DNA of 64,000 nucleotides from NCBI RefSeq assembly GCF_008923725.1, contig NZ_WBPF01000022.1, forward strand, positions 251,558 to 315,557, written 5' to 3'. The DNA comes from Bacillus sp. CH140a_4T (GTDB taxonomy: Bacteria > Bacillota > Bacilli > Bacillales > Bacillaceae_G). The position numbers and the translations under genes are program-made. Below are positions 55,037 through 63,830 of this stretch, piece after piece (the stretch's first letter is position 1; each line of letters starts with the position of its first letter). The notes beneath the pieces were generated by a model that saw nothing but the letters and a program-made list of their open reading frames with translations, did not search any database and was not told the origin of the DNA.

Positions 55037-56371
55037 TTATGCCGCTTTAGGTTTTTTTCCCTCATGTCCACGTTGAACGATGAACAAGAAGATTGTTGAT
55101 AAAATTGCACCTGTTAATAGTAAGATGAAGCAACCGTCCCAGCCAGAGCGATCAACAATAACACCGATTGCTGCGTTTGCTACAAGACTTCCGCCTACAT
55201 AACCGAACAGACCACACATACCAACTGTCGTACCTACTGCAAATTTCGGTACTAATTCCATCGCACTTAAACCGATTAAAAACTGTGGTACATAAATTAA
55301 ACAACCGATAATAGAAACTGCAATACTTACAACAAGTATGCTAGTTGCTTGCCAATATACAAACGTACCAATAACAACTCCAACCATACTAATGATACAT
55401 AATGGCATACGTTTTCCTTTAAATAATTTATCACTTAAAAGACCAACGATTAATGAACTTGGAATTGCCATACCTTCAAAGATTGCGTATGCCGCATGTG
55501 CTTCATTTTTTGAAAAACCTTTAACTGTCGTTAAATAAAGCGGAACCCAGTTAATAACGCCGAAACGAATTAAATACACAAATGCATTTGCAATACATAA
55601 GAACCATACAAATTTATTTTTCACTACATACTTCATTAAAATTTCTTTTGGTGACATCTTGTTAGCATGATCTGCTTTTTCAAGATTTTCATAGTCATTA
55701 CGATACTCATCAATTGGAGGAAGACCTTCTGATTCTGGTGTATCCTTCGCATTAATCCAAACAAGAACTGAAATTACCATTGCGATAATCGCTGGGAAAA
55801 TAAACACGCCGCCTTGCCAATGGCTTTCACCAAAAATAGCTACCCCAATTCCAACAAGTGGTGGCACAAGCATTCCGCCAACGTTATGTGAAATATTCCA
55901 AATACCTGTTTTCGTACCACGTTCTTTCTTTGAGAACCATTTCGTCATAACGATACTACAAGGTGGTGCTCCCATACCTTGTACAATACCATTTAGAACA
56001 AGTAGTGTAACAATCATTCCAAATGACGATGCAAAACCAAAACAAATATTTACAAGCCCTGATAAGAATAAACCGACTGCGATAAAGCGCTGGGCGAAAG
56101 CTTTATCTGACAAATTCCCCATAAAGAACTTACTAAATCCATAAACAATTGCCATGATTGAACCTAGTAGTCCAATTTCAGCTGTACTAAATCCATATTC
56201 TTGTACTAAATACGTACTTGATAACGTAAAGTTACTACGAACTAAATAATAAGCAGCATACCCAACTGAAATTCCCATCAATACACGAATACGTAATAAT
56301 TTGTATACTCGATCAATCATATCTGCTGGCAATCTCTCAATTGCAGGTGCTGGCTTAAGCCATTTAAACAT
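55037..56371 (-). CDS. Organophosphate:phosphate antiporter (GlpT/UhpT/PgtP type, MFS)
   Basis: 444 aa, twelve membrane helices. YYLVRSNFTLSS, KFFMGNLSDKAFAQRF and GAPPCSIVMTKWFSKKERGTKTGIWNISHNVGG are OPA-family signatures, including Arg residues of the phosphate site. It exchanges Pi for a phosphorylated metabolite: hexose-6-P, glycerol-3-P or phosphoglycerate. The next genes upstream (binding lipoprotein, membrane partner, histidine kinase, response regulator) parallel Salmonella pgtABCP and S. aureus hptASR-uhpT, so expression is probably induced by the external substrate. Confidence 0.88.
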   Translation of the reverse strand: MFKWLKPAPAIERLPADMIDRVYKLLRIRVLMGISVGYAAYYLVRSNFTLSSTYLVQEYGFSTAEIGLLGSIMAIVYGFSKFFMGNLSDKAFAQRFIAVGLFLSGLVNICFGFASSFGMIVTLLVLNGIVQGMGAPPCSIVMTKWFSKKERGTKTGIWNISHNVGGMLVPPLVGIGVAIFGESHWQGGVFIFPAIIAMVISVLVWINAKDTPESEGLPPIDEYRNDYENLEKADHANKMSPKEILMKYVVKNKFVWFLCIANAFVYLIRFGVINWVPLYLTTVKGFSKNEAHAAYAIFEGMAIPSSLIVGLLSDKLFKGKRMPLCIISMVGVVIGTFVYWQATSILVVSIAVSIIGCLIYVPQFLIGLSAMELVPKFAVGTTVGMCGLFGYVGGSLVANAAIGVIVDRSGWDGCFILLLTGAILSTIFLFIVQRGHEGKKPKAA

Positions 56372-56390
56372 ATATTTTCGTCTCCTTTTC

Positions 56391-57425
56391 TCACTTCTGA
56401 GAGAGACGCTGTCTATTCCATATCTCGATTATTCCGCTATTTGATATATTTTTGTTTGTTCTTCTAACCGGCTGTCCTTCTATTTCTTGCTCATTCTTCG
56501 CAAACATCGTTGGTACGCCAAACGAAACCTTTTCTAAAATGTGACCCGCTTCTTCTGATAAACAATAATCAATAAATAAATCCGAAATAATACCATTCGG
56601 TGCACGTTTTAGTTTCGAAATCGCATTAACAGATAACCCTGTTTGCTCAGGTACAATACTTACAATTGGAAAGCCTTGTTTTTGAAGCATTCTCTGATCT
56701 CCCATGAAATTGATGCCTATCATATACTCACCACTCGCAACAAGCTCCACTGGTATGTAACCATTCACCGTTACTTCACCAACTTGTCCTGCGAGATTCT
56801 TCACATATTCCTTCGCTTCCTCTTCACCTACAGTATCAATAAGTGATTGAAAAAACGTATATGCTGTTCCTGATACATTTGGATCGGGCATCACAATCTT
56901 TCCCTTATATACTGGATGTAACAAATCTTTCCACCTTGATGGATAAGGAAGTCCGAGCGGTGCTATTTCTTCATTCCACCGCTCTTTATTGATCGCGATT
57001 GCCAGCTTCTCCACTTCATAACCGTACCAATAACCGTCTTTATCTTTAACAGTTTTCGAAATACGGTTCGCGTGCTGACTTGTAACAGGAATAGATAGAT
57101 TTTTTTGTTTCATCATTTGATGCGCGTCTACCGTACCGCCAATAATAATATCCGCTTTCGGGTTTCCAGCTTCCTCTTCTACCCTCCGAAGAAGCTCCTC
57201 TGTCGAAAGACGAATAAATTCATACGTACAGCCGCGTGGTTTACAAAATGATGACAGCAAAGCTTCACCAACTTCCTCACGAGCTGCTACATACGCAACA
57301 AGATGACGATCATCCAAAATAGGGAGACCACTTTTATTATATTTAATAGAGGTTGTATCTCGAGAGCAACTAGACATCGCTCCTCCAATTACTAGCAAAA
57401 AGAAGAAAAAGGCTATCTTTCTCAT
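56391..57425 (-). CDS. Extracellular solute-binding lipoprotein (PgtC/HptA-like sensor)
   Basis: 344 aa. Signal peptide with lipobox-like GAMSSC (Cys20); two-lobe periplasmic-binding fold of the Fbp/SBP_8 type (HLVAYVAAREEVGEALLSSFC, KADIIIGGTVDAHQMM, MPDPNVSGTAYTFFQSLID). No ABC permease or ATPase is nearby, so it probably senses a phosphorylated sugar for the kinase, as HptA and PgtC do. It overlaps the next gene by 4 bases. Confidence 0.82.
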   Translation of the reverse strand: MRKIAFFFFLLVIGGAMSSCSRDTTSIKYNKSGLPILDDRHLVAYVAAREEVGEALLSSFCKPRGCTYEFIRLSTEELLRRVEEEAGNPKADIIIGGTVDAHQMMKQKNLSIPVTSQHANRISKTVKDKDGYWYGYEVEKLAIAINKERWNEEIAPLGLPYPSRWKDLLHPVYKGKIVMPDPNVSGTAYTFFQSLIDTVGEEEAKEYVKNLAGQVGEVTVNGYIPVELVASGEYMIGINFMGDQRMLQKQGFPIVSIVPEQTGLSVNAISKLKRAPNGIISDLFIDYCLSEEAGHILEKVSFGVPTMFAKNEQEIEGQPVRRTNKNISNSGIIEIWNRQRLSQK

Positions 57426-58204
57426 GACACATTCTCCTTTACAAATACATTTGCGAGGGAGCTTTTCATATACATAACATTCCCGTTATTATCACCGAGA
57501 TATTGCACAACAAAGTACGATGGATATACAGAAATAGTAAGAATGTCTTCTCGCTCATTCTTTATACGCTTCCCTGTTTTATACGCGGTAATATAAGCAA
57601 TCGGTTCATTCTGTGATTGTAATAATTTCTGTATTTCTCCGTAATCTGTAATTTGCTTTGCGTACCGAATCGAATCAAGTATGTGCGTAACATTCATCGT
57701 ACGTTCTACATCACCTTGGCGTACTATGACATCCTGCGCTGACGCAAAAAAATCACTAATACGTTCTGGTGTGTAATACAGGCTTAACAAATACGTTTGA
57801 AATGCTGAAATCATTGGGTCCGTACCATTCTTTCCGTACATATCAGCCCCGTACTGGAACAAGTCACCTACTGCAAAAGTACGTTTATGTCCATTCAAGT
57901 ACGTTACTTCTCCAGTAAATACTTGTTCTTGAATCTTAGCTTCTCTCGGTTCTATTTGAATTCGGTCAAAGAATGAAACAATCGTATGCAAACGAACTTC
58001 ATCCGTTATAACAATTTCTCCCCACTTTTCATGTCTAACCTTCATTTCAGTAGGCAGGGATTCATTCACTCTTTGTAAAACAGTTTGTTTGTCATTCACT
58101 ATTGTGATTCGGTTGTATATTTGCTTCTCCATCACATAAAACAAAATAAGAGAAACAATTATACAAAGAACAAACATAAGAATTTGAAATGATAGCCTTT
58201 TCAT
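57422..58204 (-). CDS. Membrane-anchored extracytoplasmic protein of the sensor operon
   Basis: 260 aa. One N-terminal helix (about 5-25) and an extracytoplasmic domain of alternating strands and helices (RITIVNDKQTVLQRVNESLP..., ILDSIRYAKQITDYGEIQKLL). I do not recognise the family with confidence. Tight overlap with the binding-protein gene and 66 bases from the kinase gene imply it belongs to the same sensory complex, perhaps between lipoprotein and kinase. Confidence 0.7.
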   Translation of the reverse strand: MKRLSFQILMFVLCIIVSLILFYVMEKQIYNRITIVNDKQTVLQRVNESLPTEMKVRHEKWGEIVITDEVRLHTIVSFFDRIQIEPREAKIQEQVFTGEVTYLNGHKRTFAVGDLFQYGADMYGKNGTDPMISAFQTYLLSLYYTPERISDFFASAQDVIVRQGDVERTMNVTHILDSIRYAKQITDYGEIQKLLQSQNEPIAYITAYKTGKRIKNEREDILTISVYPSYFVVQYLGDNNGNVMYMKSSLANVFVKENVS

Positions 58205-58270
58205 TTCTGCCTACCTCCAAGATAAAAAAACGTTGTTTCGAAAATACCGCATAATTGTTTCATAAATGTA

Positions 58271-59701
58271 TCATTTAACCGCTTTCAAGTTTTTTATGTC
58301 TTCCATCCGTCTCGGAAGTAAGAATGTAATAAATATGGTAGTACCTATTTCTTCACTACTCTCAATCCGCATACTTCCGCCCTGCTTACTCATAATCTCC
58401 TGACAAATATACAAACCGTAACCATTCCCGTAACTAGAAGGCAGTACCTTCCCGCCTGGTGATTCATTCCACTCTGCAAGCACGCCTTCATCTATACCAA
58501 TGCCATCATCATGAACAAAAACCTTCGCCTCACGTTCATTTACGATTACATTCATACGAATTTGCGTAGCATCGCTATATTTTATCGCATTATCAAGCAC
58601 GTTTAAGAAAATCTGTTTCGTCTTATCAAAATCTGCAACAACATGTACATCTGTTAACTCATTTATCACTTCAATCTCAAATTTCTGCAGACGAGGTTTC
58701 ACAATTGAAACTGCTTCTTCTGCTAATTCCTTTACATTCACAACTGTAGGTGACACTTCAAACGTACTCGTCCCGTACTTTGAAGACTTAAGTAATTCCT
58801 CTACAAGTGATAATAAACGCTCACTTTCTACAGCTACATATCGCAGGCTCTCCTGTACATCTTCCTGCGCCTTTAACTTCGGAATTAAATCCACATAGCC
58901 AATAATTGCAGTTAGCGGTGTTTTTAGCTCATGCGTAATACGGTCTAAGAAATCTTTCTGCTTCTCTTTCTCCTCTTTCAATTGCTTAATATGCAGCTCA
59001 ATTCCATCGGCCATCGCATTAAAAGATGCTGAAAGCTGAGCAATTTCTACATATTCATTTAGCTCAATCTTACTTTTATAATCACCATTCGCAAGCCGAT
59101 GCGCCATTTGTCTTAACTGATCGATCGGCTTATGAAGAGACTTTGCCAAACGAATTGCAAAGAAAATACCCGCAGCTACTAAACAAAGAGACGTCATTAA
59201 AAACGTCCAACCAACATTTGTTAAAACTTCCTTCTCACCCGTTAATTCATTTATGAAGCGGACACTTCCAATGACATCGTTTCCATAATACACTGGGCTT
59301 GAAAACAAAAGAATTGGAGCTGGGTCTCCCTCTTCAAAAACATAAGATTTCTTCCCCTTCAAAGAGCTTTCAATATCAATATTCCGGTGAAGAAGTGCTC
59401 CCTTTTGCGTATCCGCAACAACATCTCCATTCTTCCCAATCATCTGTACACGGACATCCATACGCTTCGCTAAATACGAAGCAATTAAAAGTGAATTCGG
59501 ACCGAGCGTCTCCACCTCTGCTTCCTTCTCTAAATAATTCATCGTATAAATTTGTGCTTCTATACTTAACTTCTCCAAAGAATTTGCCGCGTTATGATAC
59601 ATATTCTTTTCTAACGTAATATAAACAACCGCGTACAACAGAACAAAAATCGGGATTAACAGTCCAACTATTCCAAACACCATATTTCTTTTTAAAGACA
59701 T
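58271..59701 (-). CDS. Membrane sensor histidine kinase
   Basis: 476 aa from ATG 59701 (in-frame ATG 59719 lies inside the regulator's coding end). Helix 1 (about 5-27), extracellular sensor domain (about 28-160), helix 2 (about 163-183), HAMP (184-236), HisKA with FLDRITHELKTPLTAIIGY (phospho-His), HATPase with NVLDNAIKYS (N box), HDDGIGIDE (G1) and GNGYGLYICQEIM (G2). Complete kinase. Co-transcribed behind the response regulator; likely reads the neighbouring binding lipoprotein. Confidence 0.93.
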   Translation of the reverse strand: MSLKRNMVFGIVGLLIPIFVLLYAVVYITLEKNMYHNAANSLEKLSIEAQIYTMNYLEKEAEVETLGPNSLLIASYLAKRMDVRVQMIGKNGDVVADTQKGALLHRNIDIESSLKGKKSYVFEEGDPAPILLFSSPVYYGNDVIGSVRFINELTGEKEVLTNVGWTFLMTSLCLVAAGIFFAIRLAKSLHKPIDQLRQMAHRLANGDYKSKIELNEYVEIAQLSASFNAMADGIELHIKQLKEEKEKQKDFLDRITHELKTPLTAIIGYVDLIPKLKAQEDVQESLRYVAVESERLLSLVEELLKSSKYGTSTFEVSPTVVNVKELAEEAVSIVKPRLQKFEIEVINELTDVHVVADFDKTKQIFLNVLDNAIKYSDATQIRMNVIVNEREAKVFVHDDGIGIDEGVLAEWNESPGGKVLPSSYGNGYGLYICQEIMSKQGGSMRIESSEEIGTTIFITFLLPRRMEDIKNLKAVK

Positions 59702-59712
59702 ACCATCACCAC

Positions 59713-60384
59713 TTAACAATCCAGTTTATAGCCAACGCCATAAATTGTCTTAATATATTCCCCGCTATTCCCTAACTTCTTCCGCAGTCTTTGCACCATA
59801 ATATCAACCGCTCTCGTATTTCCGATATACTCAAATCCCCATACTTTCTCAAGTAACTCATCTCTCATAAATACACGCTGCGGATTTGAAACAAACAACT
59901 GACATAAATTAAACTCTCGGTACGTTAACTGAATTTCTTGTCCACTCACATGCACTTTTCTTTCCTTAGGGCAAATCGTTATCTCTCCCGCTCCAATTAC
60001 TTCATGGCTTACCGTTACCTCTGTCTTCTTCACACGCCGCGTCATATTCTTGACCCGAAGAATAAGCTCTGCATAATTAAACGGCTTCGTCACATAATCA
60101 TCTGCGCCAAGCTGCAACCCGAGCAATTTATCATTCATCTGACTCTTCGCAGTTAACATGAGTACTGGAATATCTCTATTCTTCTCGCGGAACAAACGAA
60201 GCAACTCGTACCCATCTGTATCTGGAAGCATAACATCCAAAATCAATACGTCCGGCCCTTCATTCCATCTCTCTAAAGCTTCTCTCCCATCAGCCGCAGT
60301 GAGCACTTCATACCCTTCCATCTCCAACTGCATCCGAATCAAATTACGAATGCTCGATTCATCATCAACTACAAGTATTTTCAT
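59713..60384 (-). CDS. OmpR/PhoB-family response regulator
   Basis: 223 aa. Receiver domain with acidic pair VVDDE, phospho-Asp in DVLILDVMLPDTDG (about residue 52) and the KPF lysine; C-terminal winged helix (LTYREFNLCQLFVSNPQRVFMRDELLEKVWG, NTRAVDIMVQRLRKKLG). First gene of the five-gene sensor-transport unit. Unlike the AraC-type HptR and the pgt regulator, this one is OmpR type. Presumed target: the antiporter promoter. Confidence 0.95.
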   Translation of the reverse strand: MKILVVDDESSIRNLIRMQLEMEGYEVLTAADGREALERWNEGPDVLILDVMLPDTDGYELLRLFREKNRDIPVLMLTAKSQMNDKLLGLQLGADDYVTKPFNYAELILRVKNMTRRVKKTEVTVSHEVIGAGEITICPKERKVHVSGQEIQLTYREFNLCQLFVSNPQRVFMRDELLEKVWGFEYIGNTRAVDIMVQRLRKKLGNSGEYIKTIYGVGYKLDC

Positions 60385-60440
60385 TATTCTCCTCCTTCCA
60401 TCACGTATTATAGTACAGTTTAGTATAGCAAAAATCTTAT

Positions 60441-60495
60441 AAAAAAAGAGAGGGTATTGTCGAACATATGTTGAACGACAATACCCTCTCTTTCA
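60441..60495. terminator. Long hairpin downstream of galE
   Basis: AAAGAGAGGGTATTGTCG pairs perfectly with CGACAATACCCTCTCTTT (18 bp), 13-base loop; A-run to the left gives T on the minus strand. Terminates galE. Confidence 0.9.
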
Positions 60496-60506
60496 CTTAT
60501 TATATT

Positions 60507-61499
60507 TTATTTATCATACCCATTAGGTTTCTTCTGATGCCAATTCCAAGCATGCTCAATGATTGTCTTCACATTTACATACTGCGGATCCCAGCCTAAC
60601 TTCTCTTTCGCTTTCTGAGAAGAAGCAACTAAACGTGCTGGATCTCCCGCACGACGCGGTGCTACCTCAGCAGGAATGTCATGATTTGTAACTTCGCGAA
60701 CTGCATCAACGATTTCTTTCACGCTGAAACCATTACCATTTCCTAAGTTATAGAAATCACTCTCTCCGTCGTTCTGCAAGTCTATAAGACCCAAGAAGTG
60801 AGCTGCCACTAAATCTTCAACATGAATATAATCACGGATACAAGTACCATCTGGTGTATTATAGTCATCACCAAACATCATAATCTTCTCACGTTGCCCT
60901 AACGCCACTTGCAGTACAAGAGGAATTAAATGCGTCTCTGGACGGTGATCTTCCCCAATAATACCATTTGGAGTTGCACCAGCCACGTTAAAGTACCTGA
61001 AAATCTTATAACGTAAATTAGAAGCTTGGCTATACCAATGAAGCATCTTCTCGATTGCTAACTTCGTTTCTCCATATGTATTCGTTGGATTTGTCATCGT
61101 TTCCTCAGTAATAAGATCTACATCTACCTCACCATACGTTGCCGCAGTAGAAGAGAAAATAAACTTATCTACCTTAAACTCATCCATTACCTCTAATAAA
61201 CAAAGTGCACCATACACATTGTTATTATAATATTGAAGAGGCTTCTCCATACTAACGCCAACTAAAGAATCAGCTGCGAAATGCATAACTGCCTCAATAT
61301 TTTCTTGTGTAAAAACATCTCTTAAAAATGCTTTATCACGAAGGTCTCCATTATAAAACTTCGCACCTTCTGTAATTGCATCCTCATGACCAGTTTGTAA
61401 GTTATCTACTACTACAACAGATAAACCTTCGTCTACTAATTTTTTTACAGCGTGAGAACCGATATAACCGGCTCCGCCGCAGATTAGAATTGAATTCAT
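60507..61499 (-). CDS. galE: UDP-glucose 4-epimerase GalE
   Basis: 330 aa. GGAGYIGSH (NAD-binding), FSSTAATYGE and YGETK (catalytic Ser/Tyr/Lys), NYNTPDGTCIRDYIHVEDL and GDPARLVASSQKAKEKLGW are GalE signatures. It interconverts UDP-Glc and UDP-Gal, feeding cell-wall polysaccharide made with GlcNAc/ManNAc/Gal sugars. Standing next to LCP and WecB-type genes, it fits a surface-polysaccharide neighbourhood rather than galactose catabolism. Confidence 0.95.
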   Translation of the reverse strand: MNSILICGGAGYIGSHAVKKLVDEGLSVVVVDNLQTGHEDAITEGAKFYNGDLRDKAFLRDVFTQENIEAVMHFAADSLVGVSMEKPLQYYNNNVYGALCLLEVMDEFKVDKFIFSSTAATYGEVDVDLITEETMTNPTNTYGETKLAIEKMLHWYSQASNLRYKIFRYFNVAGATPNGIIGEDHRPETHLIPLVLQVALGQREKIMMFGDDYNTPDGTCIRDYIHVEDLVAAHFLGLIDLQNDGESDFYNLGNGNGFSVKEIVDAVREVTNHDIPAEVAPRRAGDPARLVASSQKAKEKLGWDPQYVNVKTIIEHAWNWHQKKPNGYDK

Positions 61500-61551
61500 T
61501 GTCTTCCTCCTACATATATTAGGATTGCTTACTTACTCACTTACTTATTAT

Positions 61552-61582
61552 AAAAGGTATACGATTGCTCGTATACCTTTTG
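61552..61582. terminator. Hairpin after the hydrolase remnant
   Basis: AAAAGGTATACGA/TCGTATACCTTTT perfect 13-bp stem with a 4-base loop. It lies just past the stop codon of the remnant at 61593-61670 on the minus strand, so it is probably that lost gene's terminator. Confidence 0.7.
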
Positions 61583-61592
61583 TGTACCTTTA

Positions 61593-61670
61593 TTACTTAG
61601 CAACGAAATAATCCGTTACATATTGTGCCCAAACTTCATGCCCTTTAGCACTTGGGAAACCGAATTCAAT
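61593..61670 (-). pseudogene. C-terminal remnant of a SGNH/GDSL-like hydrolase
   Basis: Frame reading IEFGFPSAKGHEVWAQYV followed by TDYFVAK and stop. The FPSAKGHEVWAQY stretch resembles the HPsxxGHxxwA catalytic His block at the end of SGNH/GDSL esterases, although His is replaced by Phe. An in-frame stop lies immediately before it, and no start or upstream domain exists. Only about 25 codons survive between galE and the LCP gene. Confidence 0.5.
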
Positions 61671-61694
61671 CTAAAGAATTTGGGTCATTACTTA

Positions 61695-62606
61695 TTACTT
61701 AGTCACTTCAAGATGTGCTCTTAATTTATTTGTTAAATCTTGTTTTGCTGCATCTGGAACATAGTAATACCAAATGCCATCGGCAGCCTTGTGACCGTCA
61801 CCTGGGATTTGGATATCCTCACTATTTTTCAAGCAATCTTTATAGTTCTTTTGCATATCAAACATTTGATCTTGCGTTAAGTTTGTCTTCACATTCTTTT
61901 GAATTGCCGTTAATACATCCCCATAACCTGTTAAAGAAGAGAAGCTTGCCCCCTTCTTAATAACAGCCTGCATTACTTGACGTTGACGCATTTGACGTCC
62001 AAAGTCACCACGTGGGTCTTCTTTACGCATACGTGTGTATGCTAGAGCTTGGTCACCTGTTAAATGAATATTCCCTTTTTGGAAATGCTTCCCTTCTAGA
62101 GAGAACTCTAAATCATTATTTACATCTACCCCACCGACTGCATCAACGATATCTTTAAAGCCTTCCATGTTCACTTCAATATAATAATTAATAGGAACAT
62201 TCAAGAAGTTCTCTACGGTCGCTACAGACATATCTACTCCGCCGAATGCATAAGCATGATTGATTTTATCGCTTTTGCCTTTTCCAACAATTTCTGTATA
62301 CGTATCACGAGGAATACTTACTGTTTTCATAGAGTTATTTTTAGGATTTAATGTAATCACCATTAAAGAATCTGAACGCCCTTTATCATTACCGCGCTCG
62401 TCTGCTCCTAGTAATAAAATTGACACGGGTTCACTCTTACTAACTTTTTCTCCAACATTACTGTTGTTTTGATCTCGTTTTAAAGGTTTATGCACTTCTT
62501 TTAATGTATTAGATACAGAAGAATATACATTATAGGCATAAACTCCTCCACCTATGATTAGTACCCCAAGAATACCGAGTACCCAAAATAAAATTTTCTT
62601 TTTCAT
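61695..62606 (-). CDS. LytR-CpsA-Psr (LCP) family glycopolymer transferase
   Basis: 303 aa from ATG 62606, with GAAGG 8 bases upstream; the longer ORF start at 62663 has no RBS. One N-terminal helix (about 4-24), then the LCP domain: ILLLGADERGNDKGRSDSLMV, SIPRDTYTEI, DKINHAYAFGG, VDAVGGVDV and AYTRMRKEDPRGDFGRQMRQR, with the conserved Asp/Arg pyrophosphate-lipid pocket. LCP enzymes attach wall teichoic acid or polysaccharide to peptidoglycan. B. cereus group cells have several. Confidence 0.93.
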   Translation of the reverse strand: MKKKILFWVLGILGVLIIGGGVYAYNVYSSVSNTLKEVHKPLKRDQNNSNVGEKVSKSEPVSILLLGADERGNDKGRSDSLMVITLNPKNNSMKTVSIPRDTYTEIVGKGKSDKINHAYAFGGVDMSVATVENFLNVPINYYIEVNMEGFKDIVDAVGGVDVNNDLEFSLEGKHFQKGNIHLTGDQALAYTRMRKEDPRGDFGRQMRQRQVMQAVIKKGASFSSLTGYGDVLTAIQKNVKTNLTQDQMFDMQKNYKDCLKNSEDIQIPGDGHKAADGIWYYYVPDAAKQDLTNKLRAHLEVTK

Positions 62607-62761
62607 TATTGTAACCTTCTTTCTTAAGCCTAACTTACAATACATATAAATCCTATTATACAAAAAAAAAACTTAATAAAACCAAATAATATAGCGATCC
62701 ACAAAAAATAGACAAACAACAATTATATATTGTTATTTGTCTATCACATATCTTAATATAT

Positions 62762-63196
62762 TTATTCTTTCTTGTCACCAAGCGCAAACGTGATTTCTGT
62801 CTCACAAGCAATTTCACCATCTACAGTAGCAACTGCTTTTCCTTTTCCAATTGACCCACGTACACGCGTCATTTCAACTTCTAAACGAAGCTGATCACCT
62901 GGGCGGACTTGTCGTTTAAAGCGGCAATTATCGATGCCTGCGAAGAATGCTAAGCGACCACGATTCTCTTCTTTCTTCAACATAGCAACAGCACCAACTT
63001 GTGCTAAAGCCTCTACAATTAAAACACCTGGCATTACAGGATAATCTGGAAAATGCCCATTAAAAAATTCTTCATTAGCTGTAACATTCTTTATTCCAAT
63101 AGCACGCTTTCCTTCTTCTACTTCTAAAACTTTATCCACTAGTAGAAATGGATAGCGATGAGGAATTATTTCTTTAATTTGTTGAATATCTAGCAT
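62762..63196 (-). CDS. fabZ: 3-hydroxyacyl-[ACP] dehydratase FabZ
   Basis: 144 aa, standard length. [14 protein letters not shown] at the N terminus, catalytic His in [12 protein letters not shown] and Glu in [12 protein letters not shown]. It dehydrates 3-hydroxyacyl-ACP in fatty-acid elongation. AAGGAGAG precedes the ATG. No other fab genes are near, and I see no clear FapR operator upstream. Confidence 0.96.
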   Translation of the reverse strand: MLDIQQIKEIIPHRYPFLLVDKVLEVEEGKRAIGIKNVTANEEFFNGHFPDYPVMPGVLIVEALAQVGAVAMLKKEENRGRLAFFAGIDNCRFKRQVRPGDQLRLEVEMTRVRGSIGKGKAVATVDGEIACETEITFALGDKKE

Positions 63197-63318
63197 ACAC
63201 TTCTCTCCTTACACAAGATTGGTCATACCACCAGAAGTTATACTATCATTATCCCATTTTAACTCTCATTTGTCATTATAAAAAAGATTTTAGAATTTCT
63301 CTTCTAAAATAAAAAAAT

Positions 63319-63376
63319 GTATACACTCTTTTCAATATATGTTATCTCTGACACGGAGGTTGAAAAGAGTGTATAC
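63319..63376 (-). terminator. Orphan 16-bp inverted repeat with minus-strand T-run
   Basis: GTATACACTCTTTTCA pairs perfectly with TGAAAAGAGTGTATAC across 26 bases, followed on the minus strand by ATTTTTTTATTTTAG. It is terminator-like and points towards fabZ, but no minus-strand gene lies upstream. It could be a remnant, an attenuator in a long fabZ leader, or the end of an antisense RNA. Confidence 0.55.
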
Positions 63377-63456
63377 CCAAGTTAGGGAAAGGCAAATTAT
63401 ATCAAATATATTAAGCCTTAATGTCGTATTCATAAATCATTATATAGGAGAAAATC

Positions 63457-63570
63457 TTGAAAGAAAAACCTAATATTACACCTTTTTTGTTTTTTTTCAG
63501 GATAATTATTAGCATTTTCTCTTTTTTCCTCCTATTTTCTTTAAATTATTATATTTTAACATTAAAATAA
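63457..63570 (+). CDS. Possible small hydrophobic membrane peptide, 37 aa
   Basis: TTG start at 63457, six bases after TAGGAG; TAA stop at 63568. After KEKPNITP the peptide is a single Phe/Ile/Leu-rich membrane segment (FLFFFRIIISIFSFFLLF) ending NYYILTLK. RBS spacing is good, but the length is small and the region AT-rich, so chance is possible. It lies between fabZ and the epimerase gene. Confidence 0.4.
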   Translation: MKEKPNITPFLFFFRIIISIFSFFLLFSLNYYILTLK

Positions 63571-63830
63571 AATATCAAAAAATATACTCTCTTATCGTTA
63601 TCACTTTTACATATGTTTTCCGTTTATTTATTAAAATGTTTTTAACAAAATCAATCTAATATCAATATCTCTCGTACTCTTTGATTTCATGATACAAAAA
63701 TGCTATTCAATTAAATTTCAATATCTTCTATATAAGGGTGATTCCCCCCTTTTCCTTATAACTTTCATGTATAATAATACAGTAACAATACTACCAGATT
63801 TTTTAAATGGTAAAGGAAAGAGGCAACAAA

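Larger units (their letters stand above)
63197..63830. other. 630-bp divergent intergenic region between fabZ and the epimerase gene
   Basis: AT-rich. It holds a long inverted repeat (63319-63376) and a possible 37-codon gene (63457-63570), both listed separately. No further gene is supported. Confidence 0.5.
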
